DNA of 64,000 bases from Trachythela sp. YZ-2020 (Eukaryota > Cnidaria > Anthozoa > Malacalcyonacea > Clavulariidae): the NCBI GenBank assembly GCA_016169945.1, contig JADLSH010000365.1:372001-436000 (forward strand), given 5' to 3'. A model generated the notes under the pieces. The model was not told the origin of the DNA and ran no database searches. It was given only the letters and a program-made list of their open reading frames with translations. Shown here one piece after another: positions 37,501 through 44,600 of the stretch; positions within the stretch are counted from its first letter, which is position 1, and every line of letters starts with the position of its first letter. Position numbers and translations under genes: made by a program.

Positions 37501-37884
37501 TTCTAGGGAGAACAGTTTAGTATATGTATGTATGTATATGTGTGCATGTGATTCTCTGTATATCTATTCCTGTGTGTTAGGGTATCAAGCAGCATACTGT
37601 CAACTGGCATTCGCAGGATCAACAGATCATGACCCATTTTCAGCTACAATACCCGATGCAAAAATCTATCTGGCACAATGTTTAAATAAACTCTCGACCA
37701 CTCATCCAGGGAAGGTAAGCTACTGTATAGGGATCTGCCAATCACTTCAGTAACAATGAAATAATGATTGGATAATGTCATTATTCTCTTCCAGGTGACA
37801 CCTATGATAAAATCTAGTTTGCCACCGGACGCTTTGGCATGCCTTCAGAAATATTTCACTGCTGCGGGAGTTACACTGTCTTAG
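5693..37884 (+). CDS. CSE1L: Exportin-2 (CSE1L/CAS), complete, 32 coding exons
   Basis: Importin-beta superfamily export receptor that returns importin-alpha from nucleus to cytoplasm with RanGTP. The spliced frame from ATG 5693 to TAG 37882-37884 is 2913 nt, 970 residues, against about 971 in vertebrates. The N-terminal importin-beta region spans about residues 1-110. It is followed by the family hallmarks [16 protein letters not shown] (119-134), [22 protein letters not shown] (about 146-167), [21 protein letters not shown] (361-381), [19 protein letters not shown] (about 559-577), [21 protein letters not shown] (728-748), [13 protein letters not shown] (about 885-897) and a C-terminal [13 protein letters not shown]. 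Every junction keeps codon phase. Nothing is missing and there is no internal stop, so the gene looks functional. The name CSE1 comes from yeast chromosome-segregation mutants. Introns are crowded with repeats, listed separately. Start chosen because it opens the conserved N-terminal helix and no upstream in-frame extension resembles the family. Confidence 0.97.
6679..7073. mobile_element. MITE in CSE1L intron 1
   Basis: A 395-bp element with terminal inverted repeats CAGGGTTCTGCCCA and its complement TGGGCAGAACCCTG. No coding capacity. Target duplication not evident. The rest of intron 1 (5784-8382) shows only the dispersed repeat at 7688-7985 and no recognisable gene. Confidence 0.7.
7688..7985 (+). 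repeat. Dispersed repeat R7, copy 1
   Basis: About 300 bp that recurs at 63402-63692 in ANAPC1 in the same orientation, with shared blocks around GAAATGGGGTAG, CTAGAGGGGCCATAG and CATCCACTAAATTAGG. The type of element is unknown. It has no visible terminal repeats or coding frame. Confidence 0.75.
8529..9685. other. CSE1L intron 2
   Basis: No gene. The stretch at about 9135-9235 (GGCCGGTCAAATT and neighbours) is related to the CCGGTCA-rich MITEs at 43637-43993. A similar stretch at about 9838-9930 lies in the next intron, so the pair may be the two ends of one old element split around exon 3, or two fragments. Confidence 0.4.
9944..10363. mobile_element. MITE in CSE1L intron 3
   Basis: A 420-bp element bounded by inverted AAGGTCTGA.TCCA.GAGTG termini, the right end reading CACTCGTGGAATCAGACCTT. 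Internal segments (TCTCAGCGAAA, AATTTCTCGCGAATA) are themselves repeated in inverted order, so the element is a compound fold-back. Non-coding. Confidence 0.7.
11710..12211. mobile_element. hAT-type MITE family M1 in CSE1L intron 7
   Basis: About 500 bp with long inverted ends (CACTGATCTGAAAACAAGGA and complement) and the internal marker GGCGGCCATATTGGTGTGACC present in both orientations. Flanking octamers GAGTATCC and GAATATCT are similar but not identical. A cleaner copy is at 61769-62262 and a half copy at about 35627-35860. Confidence 0.8.
12718..13090 (+). mobile_element. tRNA-derived SINE-A, near full length
   Basis: The head reads like a tRNA: an A-box-like GGCGCAGTCGTCAGAGC and, about 35 bp on, the B-box GGGTTCGATAC. 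A tRNA-unrelated body follows (CGAAAGTCGTGGGTTTTCTC, GATCAGACGTGAGTCATACG) and then an ACTT-repeat tail. About 370 bp. Other copies: 3933-4086, 32857-33023 (minus), 56561-56707 and 62525-63095. It lies in CSE1L intron 8; a 24-bp unit (ACTAAAACCTGTTAAGGCTTT) repeated three times follows at 13087-13150. Confidence 0.85.
13377..13690 (+). repeat. ACAAGTTGT-rich repeat R9, copy 1
   Basis: About 310 bp built from many copies, in both orientations, of the palindromic word ACAAGTTGT separated by short spacers. It sits in CSE1L intron 9. Other copies are 31028-31381 (inverted) and 56038-56374, with a scrap at 56707-56765. Likely a non-autonomous DNA element; no coding frame. Confidence 0.75.
14443..15493. 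other. CSE1L intron 10
   Basis: Contains a degenerate copy pair of the 115-bp minisatellite family in reverse orientation at 15290-15450. Otherwise no gene or recognisable element. Confidence 0.5.
15700..15795 (+). repeat. Single diverged copy of the 117-bp satellite unit
   Basis: Shares GAATGTAATT, TAAACCAGAGTA and GATATTATACCTGGTTGC in the same order and spacing as the array unit at 44318-45930. The sequence just upstream (TATAAGGAGCTACGTTGTGATC) matches, inverted, the flank of the array at 20760-20800, so the satellite seems to be part of a larger dispersed element. CSE1L intron 11. Confidence 0.65.
16008..16170 (+). repeat. GAT/GGT trinucleotide microsatellite
   Basis: Imperfect (GATGAT)(GGTGGT) repeat. 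It creates open frames on both strands made of D/G, M/V or I/T; these are not genes. Confidence 0.95.
16528..17078 (-). mobile_element. 5'-truncated LINE fragment (CR1-like RT C-terminus), decayed
   Basis: Minus-strand frames read [21 protein letters not shown] and, in another frame, [18 protein letters not shown] followed by [11 protein letters not shown]. These are in the order expected for the end of a CR1/jockey-clade reverse transcriptase ORF. Frameshifts separate them, so it is dead. The 3' end (low coordinates) terminates in a GATA repeat (16528-16545), as LINE tails often do. CSE1L intron 12. Confidence 0.75.
17645..17935 (-). repeat. 115-bp minisatellite family, about 2.5 copies
   Basis: Reads in reverse orientation GGAGAACAGTTTAGAACTGA, AGCTATCCAGTATAAAT and CTCCTGTAGTAACAC. 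CSE1L intron 13. Followed at 17936-17970 by a hammerhead-like string (see findings). Confidence 0.85.
18081..18392 (-). mobile_element. MITE derived from the hAT element at 25968-30384
   Basis: 312 bp with termini TAGTGCTGTGC and GGCTCCGGCACTA. The left part matches, inverted, the right end of the full hAT (ATTTCGAATT, CCGGAGCCGG, AAAGATAGTGCTTCCAC). The right part matches the hAT left end and subterminal DNA (TATGACTGTCGTCATAGCT, GGCGCGAGAGCGCGTTCTAA, AGCACTTATTTGTGCTGC). The transposase region is absent. Flanked by GTTTAGTT on both sides (18073-18080 and 18393-18400), an 8-bp duplication, though inside a TTTAG repeat. Confidence 0.9.
18393..18505 (-). repeat. 115-bp minisatellite copy split by the MITE
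   Basis: With the (TTTAG)n stretch at 18053-18080 this is one copy of the family, interrupted by the 312-bp MITE. A further plus-orientation pair lies at 18678-18870, after exon 14. Confidence 0.75.
19623..20156. mobile_element. CCGGACA-rich MITE in CSE1L intron 15
   Basis: 534 bp with imperfect inverted ends (CAGACCTGCAAATAATTA; right end TAATTTGCAGACCTG). Both ends are dense in TGTCCGG/CCGGACA. Short open frames inside it are not convincing. Confidence 0.65.
20262..20760 (-). repeat. 117-bp satellite array, about 4 copies, inverted
   Basis: Same unit as 44318-45930 but on the other strand (TTCATGCAACCAGGTATAAT, ATCAGACATGTTTCGCTACT, GACCCAACGTTTCGACA). The outermost copy differs: CCCCAGATGAAG in place of GGTTGCATGAAG on the minus strand. 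CSE1L intron 15. Confidence 0.9.
21570..22500 (-). repeat. Minisatellite array of about 90-115-bp units, about 10 copies
   Basis: Reverse-orientation copies of the family. The middle units are about 89 bp and alternate between two subtypes, GTAACAGTAGACCTTTAGGG and GTAACACTGGACTTTAGGG, so the array grew as dimers. The outer units at both ends are the longer form with ATCAATAAGGGATGACC. CSE1L intron 17. Confidence 0.92.
22566..22717. mobile_element. Short fold-back MITE with TTCGAGCGAAAATTATATTC arms
   Basis: Arms of about 45 bp (GATGGTGTTTGTAGATGGAA and complement) around a core containing ACCAGGAGCAG. The same arm and core motifs form the non-tRNA part of SINE-B copies (34130-34280, 51257-51557, 63770-63830). 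Confidence 0.75.
22959..23942. other. CSE1L intron 18
   Basis: No gene. A fold-back scrap at about 23640-23720 (AAAACATCGAGGCGCAGCCG, GTGTTTTAGATCTGATAAAG) is related to one at 54545-54640. The rest is unassigned. Confidence 0.4.
24240..24565. mobile_element. Probable MITE with GGGGTGGATCCAGC terminus
   Basis: Starts AGGGGTGGATCCAGC, includes a G14 run, and ends near GCACCCCCACAGTAAATCTATACCTG. Related scraps at 4190-4260 and 33960-34070 share the CACCCC and TTGGTCAAGGCTAGGAGG blocks. Boundaries uncertain. CSE1L intron 19. Confidence 0.5.
25121..25732. mobile_element. 612-bp long-armed fold-back element
   Basis: Arms of about 270 bp run from TATACCGGGTGGGGCAAAA to the complementary TTTTTTTGCCTCACCTGGTATA, with AAGTTGAAGTTAGAAG turning at the centre. 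Mismatches show age. The ends resemble Tc1/mariner termini next to TA. CSE1L intron 20, upstream of the hAT element. Non-coding. Confidence 0.82.
26747..29953 (+). CDS. hAT transposase, seven exons, apparently intact
   Basis: Exons 26747-27424, 27655-27891, 28001-28077, 28192-28329, 28570-28786, 28963-29117 and 29416-29953 join in phase to 679 residues with no stop. Cut-and-paste transposase with an RNase-H fold. A BED-type zinc finger is seen at C33, C36, H60, C64. The first catalytic Asp is in FTTDMW (D174) and the second in VSDNAANV (D245), followed by [16 protein letters not shown] lies in exon 4. The C-terminal hAT dimerisation block ([20 protein letters not shown], then [16 protein letters not shown]) includes the Glu (E644) that corresponds to the third catalytic residue as I recall it from Hermes. 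An Asp-rich run ([10 protein letters not shown]) follows the second Asp. ZBED1-like overall. An in-frame ATG upstream lies in DNA without similarity, so 26747 is preferred. Introns within a transposase are unusual but seen in hAT elements. Confidence 0.9.
27507..27623. mobile_element. Small MITE inside hAT intron 1
   Basis: GAGCCCTACATAAAGGGCTGA is mirrored by AGCCCTTTGTGTAGGGCTC; the centre repeats GTAGGGCTGATTTTTCTCA. A palindromic insertion within the transposon's own intron, so younger than or carried with the element. Confidence 0.65.
28436..28524 (+). repeat. (ACTT)n microsatellite in hAT intron 4
   Basis: About 22 near-perfect ACTT units, the same word as the SINE-A tail. It may be the remnant or seed of such a tail. 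Confidence 0.95.
31028..31381 (-). repeat. ACAAGTTGT-rich repeat R9, copy 2
   Basis: Inverted relative to the copies at 13377 and 56038. Ends read TACACACGTAAAAACGC and TTTTTCGTGTGTA, suggesting short terminal inverted repeats. CSE1L intron 20, downstream of the hAT element. Confidence 0.75.
32225..32480 (+). repeat. 115-bp minisatellite family, about 2 copies
   Basis: Plus-orientation units with TATACTGGATAGCTCTATC, TAAACTGTT and GGTCCAGTGTTACTACAGGA. It lies just upstream of CSE1L exon 23. Confidence 0.85.
32857..33023 (-). mobile_element. SINE-A head fragment
   Basis: Reverse-strand copy of the SINE-A tRNA-like head and first body block, ending 31 bp before CSE1L exon 24. No tail. Confidence 0.75.
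33145..33660 (+). repeat. 115-bp minisatellite array, about 4.5 copies
   Basis: Plus orientation. Three units are nearly identical over about 112 bp (CTAGAGGTCCAGTAAGGGCC, TTACTACAGGAGGAAACCT). CSE1L intron 24. Confidence 0.9.
34130..34290 (-). mobile_element. SINE-B fragment
   Basis: GGAATATTCGAACGAAAATT, then CCTAACCAGGAGCAGTTGC, then the inverted B-box GGAATCGAACCTGCGGCC. The tRNA-like head is truncated. It lies directly before CSE1L exon 26. Confidence 0.7.
34490..35160. mobile_element. hAT-type MITE in CSE1L intron 26
   Basis: 671 bp with ends CAGACCTGG and CCCGGTCTG and subterminal GTTCCTC/GAGGAAC words. Flanking octamers TGAAGTAC (34482-34489) and TGAAGTAT (35161-35168) differ by one base, so an 8-bp target duplication is likely. 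Confidence 0.8.
36845..37525 (-). repeat. 115-bp minisatellite array, about 6 copies
   Basis: Reverse orientation, units of about 114 bp with AGAACAGTTTAGAACTGA, CCAGTATAAATAAAGTTAG and GGATCAATAAG. Ends 55 bp before CSE1L exon 31. Confidence 0.92.
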
Positions 37885-39417
37885 CAAAAACGTAGAAAGA
37901 ATGAAGTGGAATTGTGCTGTGCTTGCGTTTAACGCGAAGATATTCCGTGCTGCGACTTAAGAAGTTCGTGGCGACGTGTAGGAAAAGCGTGCGCGCGAAA
38001 TCCACATCTCGTGTGTGCTAGATACAGTGTTTCTAAAATACACAAAAGGTGTGACGATTTGACAGAAAATAAATTATAAACGTTTTGTAATTTATGCGAT
38101 CTAAGATTTTCGGCCTACGAGGCCCTACATTGACTGTGCGAAAGACAATGACTTTACTATAGCTTTGTTAGTTTAGTGGTCATTTGTGAATAGAATAATG
38201 GTTTTGTATATGGATATAAATGCATGTGATACTGTAGCTTTATGTCCGAATAGGTGTGTTTCATTAAGTAGGACGCTGTATCACATGGTGGGCAAATTTA
38301 AAAAGAAGGGCATTGATTCATCAGAGTGACTCAATTGTTTACTTTATATATTGACATCGTTGTTAGTGGAAAGTGCTTGCTCCCATATAAAGTGTCCTTA
38401 CATTTGAAGTTGACCACCAAGCGTGGCGCCATATTATAAAACACTTAACTGAGACACCTATATTCTATAAACAAGTCAATCTCTAAAAGAAGTTCAACAA
38501 TTTATGGAGATTCCCTAAGATTCGTTTAGTCAGCTGTATATGCTTTTTGAGAACAATTTAAATGCCTTCTCGTGCTTATGTTAGTCATAGCGCAATAAAG
38601 GTTTTCCATCTAAGAAAAATGTTTTGGGTCTTTAAAACAACACCAAAATATTAATATTATACACTAAGAGATAATTTACTTAAAACGGCATAATTAGCTA
38701 ATAATTGGCAAAATAACATTACCATTCAATGACTTTAATAAATGCAAAGATGTGAATCTATCTTTAATTTTTTGCTTTTTTTGCTGTGCAATATATGGTT
38801 GTAAGCTAATAAATATATGCTAGATCTTTAAAATAATAATAATGTTAGTAAAGATATATGTATTTTTGCAAATAAAATATAAAGATACATTATGCCATGA
38901 AGGAAATTTTGTTCAAAATCGGGGGGAAATTTGGCATAAAAGGAATTTTCACTTTTAGGAAATGGAAGCAGCCAGTTTTGGACACAGCCCCCCCGAAACG
39001 GTTCTTTCAAAAGTGTTTGAGAAAAATGGCTGATAATTTTTCAACTAGAATGTATTAGTATAGAAATCAAATGCTTTAGAAAAATATTTAAACGTTGAAA
39101 TAAAAAGATCTGGAAATCTGAAGCATAGGGGAGGTTCTGTTTGATTATAAACTGTTTCGGTAAGTGAATATATTATAAACACGGCTAGTTTTCCTTCTGT
39201 ATAGTATATTTATACAATTGAGTGTTTCACTGTTTCTGTATTTATTGGTTATATGGACCATACGGTGTAGTTTATATCCTTATAAATACGTAGCAATGTA
39301 TGTAGTTTGAGTTTAGAATTTATAGCAGTTGTGGTTAGATGCATAAGTTTAGTTCTAGAGGTAGTTAGAGTACTTTTATATTATAATCAATGTTTTGTTC
39401 ATATCTTTCATTAATAA

Positions 39418-39662
39418 AGGGGCCACATCCATATTCAAGTTGCCACGCAAAACGTCAAATTGACGTTTTTATCTAAACCCACCCACCCAGCCTCGAAAAT
39501 GTCAAGCGTGCCATACGTTATATGGTTAGATTTTCTTAAAATATTCATTTTGCTATGATAAAAACGCTGAAAACGTCACAGCATAATAGTTTTGACCCAC
39601 CTACCCACCCAAAACGTCAATTTGATGTTTCGCGTGGCAACTTGAATATGGACGTGGCCCCT
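39418..39662. mobile_element. MITE with AGGGGCCAC termini
   Basis: 245 bp. Arms of about 50 bp begin AGGGGCCACATCCATATTCA and are mirrored at the right end by TGAATATGGACGTGGCCCCT. The AACGTCAA.TTGACGTTTT block is an inner palindrome. Non-coding. Confidence 0.85.
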
Positions 39663-41202
39663 AATAATAGTTCTTTATAACTCCCCCACCCAGGCTGTAA
39701 AGTTTTATTTTTGCATGGGGAATACTTTCGTGTTCTGTGGCAGCTGCGTGGAAATTAAGCCAAAACATTTGAGAATGGAGCATAAATACATGGAATTTTT
39801 GGCATTTTCTTGAAAATGCGTGGACAGAAATTCAGCTTAGAAAGTCTGCACAGGGAACGCATTCCCCGCACAGTCCAAACTTTACAGTCTGGCCCCCCAC
39901 CTGGAATATTCATTAAAGTTGAATATGGAGTTAATCCAATGGCACAGTTTATACTAGAGATGGATGATCATTCTGGACAAACTTGGGTGCCCAAAGAAAA
40001 GAAAGTTTGACCACAGACCACAGCAGCCCAATCTTGGGGAAGAGTTGTTTCAGTGTATTAGTTTGTTTAATAAATGTATATTTATAAATAGAATTTACTT
40101 GCCTAATTGGTAGTTTATGTTCTCCTTTTATTCCTCCCTTGTTGAGCTAATATTCTCTGCGACTTCTCGCTTGATATGCTTGTGGCTGCTACTATACTGA
40201 ATACAAAATAGGATTAGCCCTAGTACACTGCAAAACAACTCCACACCAAGATTGGCCTGCTTGTGTTTTGTCTGATAATTTGTCAGTGCATATGTGTGGC
40301 AAACAACAGGTGGATCACATGTCAAGACAAACCATCTGCTTAGTTTGTCTGCACTTAACGAACTGACAAACTTGTGTGTGTAGTTATTCTTGATGAATGA
40401 TCTGTGTATTGGCACTAATGGATTGACACAACTATTTGTCCATGTCTTTTGTTAAGCCATAATGTGCCCGATTATGCCCTACTTGGTCATTTTAATCTGA
40501 CTAACACCAGACTATTTCGAGGGGCAAATCACTCCAAAAGTCTTATACACTTCGACGAAAAGTCTAAAGTCTGTAAAAGTCCCAACAATCCATGTAAATA
40601 TACTTGACAATTCTTAAAATTCATAAAAAAATACATTTCTTACGAAGTCTGACAAATTCTCAAAAAGTCCAATGATAAAATTCCTGGACTTTCGAAAGTC
40701 CAAGTCCAATGATAAAATTCCTGGACTTTCGAAAGTCCAAAAGTCAAGTACACTTTTTAGGAGTGACTTGCCCCTTGGACGATTTCATAGGAGTTGAAAT
40801 TCATATTTGTTTCTAATAAAGAACCAGAATAGTAGATTTTGAAATTTACTGTTCTGTCTGAAGATCCACTATTTCTTTATCTCTCTGAGAGCCTGTTGTT
40901 CGTGCAGATTGTTATAAATCTCTCTGACATTTGTGACGTAAGCCTCAAAACCCCTGAGCTGCAGATCAATAAACAAACATAACCCTCCTCGCCCCACAAT
41001 AATTTCTGAAAGTCTTTGAATGATAGTAAACTGTGTAACAAAGCTGAAACATTTTACAAACATAAAAGCCATAAATAGGCTATTATATAAGCACATTTGC
41101 ATGAAATTTAAGCCAAACGAATCAAGATCTGCAGCAAACAAGAGGGTCAAAACCTCATGAACATGGTTTTCAAGGATCTCCCTAAAACCACATATGTTTA
41201 GG

Positions 41203-41529
41203 CAGAGGTGGAAAAAGTATCGGATCCTGGGAACCCAGTTCCCAGAAATATTTTTGGATCTGAACTTTTGCAGAAAAATTTTCAGAAATTTCTGAAAGTT
41301 AGTAATTAACTGATGAGTAATAACAAAACTAGAGTATGCTCTAGTCTAGACTAGCAATTGTAATGCATTTTGTATTCACTATATCAAAATGAACACCACT
41401 GAATATCAAGAAACAACACTCCAATCAGTCCAATGTCAAAATCAATCAATGATCATTGAACCTCATTAATTATTAATTTTGAGTCTGAAACCCAGGTTCC
41501 CAGAAAAAACCCCACATTTTCCATCTCTG
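41203..41529. mobile_element. hAT-type MITE family M2, copy 1
   Basis: 327 bp, ends CAGAGGTGGAAAAAG and TTTTCCATCTCTG, flanked by TGTTTAGG (41195-41202) and TGTATAGG (41530-41537). About 155 bp before the ESCO start codon. The second copy is at 58359-58686. Confidence 0.88.
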
Positions 41530-41684
41530 TGTATAGGTAATGGGACCCTCCCGTTTAAATATTGCTTTAAAAATAATAAAATATGTTGCCAATTTATATT
41601 TGCACGGGTCCCAATATTTCGCTTAGTGTTCGCCAATGGGGAGACGTTTGTGCGTTTATAACAGTGTAAACATTCTACTGTAGG

Positions 41685-44600
41685 ATGAGCGAGTGTGTTA
41701 ACCAGCCAAGCTATGACAAAACTGGAATCAAAACATCCACGTTATACGGTCAAACGAAACTGACTACCATTCCTAAACTTATCAAACCAAGAGTTCTACA
41801 AACTTATGCCAAAGAACGACTAAATCAAACTATCAATAAATCTACAAAATCTCGTAATAAACATTCACAAAAACCACAGAAAAGCAGAGCAAAGAAATTA
41901 CCAATGTCCAATAAGGGTAGCGGTGGGAAAAAACAATATAGAGCAAAAACTGTTTCGTCAGATTTTAAAGCCAGTGATATTACAGACTTGCGAGCAGGAA
42001 AACGACCCTTATGTAAAATGGGTAGCGAGGACAGCGAACAAACTAGCAAGTGTAAAAAGATCAAACTAGACTTGAATAAGAATATTGAACAAACAGGAAA
42101 ATACTCAATTCAAAATGAATTATGTACTAAAGGAGAATTTGAAAACAAACAAAGTAGAGAAAAGGAAATTATAACCAGAACTGAAAAGTTAAATTCAGTG
42201 GACGAAATTTATTCCTCTACTAGTTCAAAGAGTATATTAAGTGATAATATTTTAGTCGCTGATGAAAGCGAAGCATTTGATACCTGCAATGATATTATTT
42301 TAATCCACTCATCTGGGAGTGAAAAAAGTTTAGAAGAAGCAAAATTGAATTGTTCACCAAATTTATTAAGTGACATTGATGGTGGGGAACCATCAAATAC
42401 AATTCAAAAATCTGGAAATGGAATATTTGGGAGTCCAATTTCAGAAAGTCGAGGTCTGGGCAGTTTAAAAGGAACCGTACAAACCAATACGAAGTCGAAC
42501 TGTTCACCAAATATAAATGACGAGGTTTTAAGGAAAGAGTCAGAAAATGATATATTTGGGAGTACAATTTCATCCTGTCTTAGCGAGAACAGTTTCAAAG
42601 GAACGGTGAAAAACAGGACAAAATCGAGCGATTCAGCAAATATAAATCACCATGCTTTAAACATTGGTCAAAAAGAACGATCCGATCCTGTTAAAGAATC
42701 TGAAAATGGTATTTTTGGGACTCCGATTTCATCCTGTCGAAGCAAGAACAGTTTAAAAGGAACTGCCCAACGGGACACGAAATCAATTAATTCACTGACG
42801 AAAAATGATGATGCTTTAAACGATGATCAAAAGGAACCATCGAATGCAACTAAAGAATCAGAAAATGGTATATTTGGGACTGCAATTTCATCCTGTCGAA
42901 GCGAAGATAAGTCTAAAACGACGACCTCACGGGACAGAAAATCTCAAGCTTCGCGTAAGAAAATTGGATCCTTAGACGCTTTCATCTTCATAGAAAAAAC
43001 ACGAACACCAAAAACTAACGAAAAACTAAAAGATTCAGGTTTTCATGAGCCTTTTAGGATCTTAGGTGAATTGTCTTCCCAAGAAGAAACTAACTGTTCT
43101 AGCACAGACACAAGCCCTTTGTTGTTTAGTCAAAGCAGTTCATCGACTGGATATTCAGGGTCGTTGAAAAGTAAATCAGTTTCCCCGGAGTCTCAGAGTA
43201 GCATAACGAAGTATTTTACACCGCTAAGGAAGAGCAGTTCGATCACAACTTTGAAGAGCAATAATTTATCACCAAGTTCCGACAAGAAAGGAAAACGGAT
43301 TGCGAAAGGAAGGCAAGTTATGTTTTATTCGTAGTGTTGTTCGACTGTTTGATAGAACTCCCTAGAGGTCCAGTAAGGGCATCTCTCATTGGACATTAGG
43401 TAACTTTAGATTTGACGATGGCTACGAGAACGACTACGACATTTTCCCGTTAAATATCTGCTAATACAAACTTGTTATCATCCTCTCTTTGGCACAGCAC
43501 ATCTTTATAACAACAGTTGAGCCAAAGCGAGTACAACTTTGAGTTTGTATTAGCAGATATTTAACGGAAAAATCTCGTAGTCGTTCTCGTAGCCGTCGTC
43601 AAATCTAAAGTTCCCTATTGATCCAGTGTTACTACCCAGGACTCGAAATAACGAACGGACATGCGGCGGTCACGTTGTCCGGTCAAATGTGTTTTTGCTC
43701 GGACATGACCCATTTTTGGACGGACAAATATTTTGCCTAAACTAACCCTTTTAATAATTACGTTCAGATCCTGCGTTACAATACATGATGCTTAATTATT
43801 AGACAAGTTACATATACACTCAAATCCTTTGACAAAAAAAACAACAACTCAATCTGATGAAATTGAATTTTCTTTTAAAGCGCACGAATTGTTATTTGAC
43901 CGGACAAAAAGACCGGCATTCAAGGGTTTTGTCCGGTCAATACTCAATTCTGACCGGACAATGTCCGTTGACCGGCCGTTATTTCGAGCCCTGCTACCGA
44001 AGGAAACCTAGACTAATCTTACTTCTTATTAGTAATATCAGGGCCCTGGTAATATAACGGATAGCTCTATCAGGGCCCTGGTAAATACGCCCTGGTAAAT
44101 ACGCCCTGGTAATATAGAGGATAGCTCTATCAGTTCTAAACTGTTCACCCTGGAAGTCTTAATAAGGGACATCTCGTACTCGTGTAGTCTTTTTACATTG
44201 TTTCTGATCTATTTTAGGAAAGTTACTTCGCCATCAGATTCACCGGTGTCCAACAAGAAAGAACAAATGTTTCTGGTATTAATGATTATTATAATATAGT
44301 TAGCATCAGCGTAAATAAGTCGTGACCGATGTAATTTGTTCAGGGATTACATTAATTTACTAAACCAGAGTAGCGAAACATGTCTGATATTATACCTGGT
44401 TGCATGAAGACACTAGACTGAAGTGTCGAAACGTTGGGTCGTGAATGTAATTTGTTCAGGGATTACATTCATTTACTAAACCAGAGTAGCGAAACATGTC
44501 TGATATTATACCTGGTTGCATGAAGACACTAGACTGGAATGCCGAGACGTTGGGTCGTGAATGTAATTTGTTCAGGGATTTCATTCATTTACTTAAACCA

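Larger units (their letters stand above)
5693..37884 (+). other. CSE1L: CSE1L exon map
   Basis: Coding exons: 5693-5783, 8383-8528, 9686-9731, 10560-10615, 10694-10759, 11054-11133, 11564-11654, 12270-12377, 13244-13336, 14350-14442, 15494-15568, 16317-16446, 17315-17380, 18543-18652, 19471-19563, 21286-21370, 21487-21548, 22822-22958, 23943-24046, 24896-24993, 31627-31685, 31776-31864, 32488-32610, 33055-33134, 33791-33888, 34320-34405, 35289-35370, 35470-35518, 35933-36027, 36352-36449, 37581-37714, 37795-37884. All introns are GT-AG except intron 4 (10616-10693, 78 bp), which has a GC donor. Each boundary was set by splice consensus plus phase plus alignment from memory to animal CSE1L. 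Boundaries at exon 2/3 and at exon 24/25, where the family is less conserved, are the least certain. Confidence 0.9.
37885..41684. other. CSE1L 3' UTR and intergenic region to ESCO
   Basis: Candidate polyadenylation signals AATAAA occur at 38068-38073 and 38594-38599; the first would give a 3' UTR of about 200 nt. Further on are MITEs at 39418-39662 and 41203-41529. A stretch at 40020-40200 (CAGCCCAATCTTGGGGAAGAG, TTACTTGCCTAATTGG) is related to one end of the fold-back at 52325-53464. A 66-codon frame at 39810-40010 has no recognised relative. Confidence 0.55.

Noticed and set aside
39810..40010. 66-codon open frame between CSE1L and ESCO
   Set aside because: No family recognised; it runs directly into a transposon-related terminus at about 40020. 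Could be a relic but cannot be supported.
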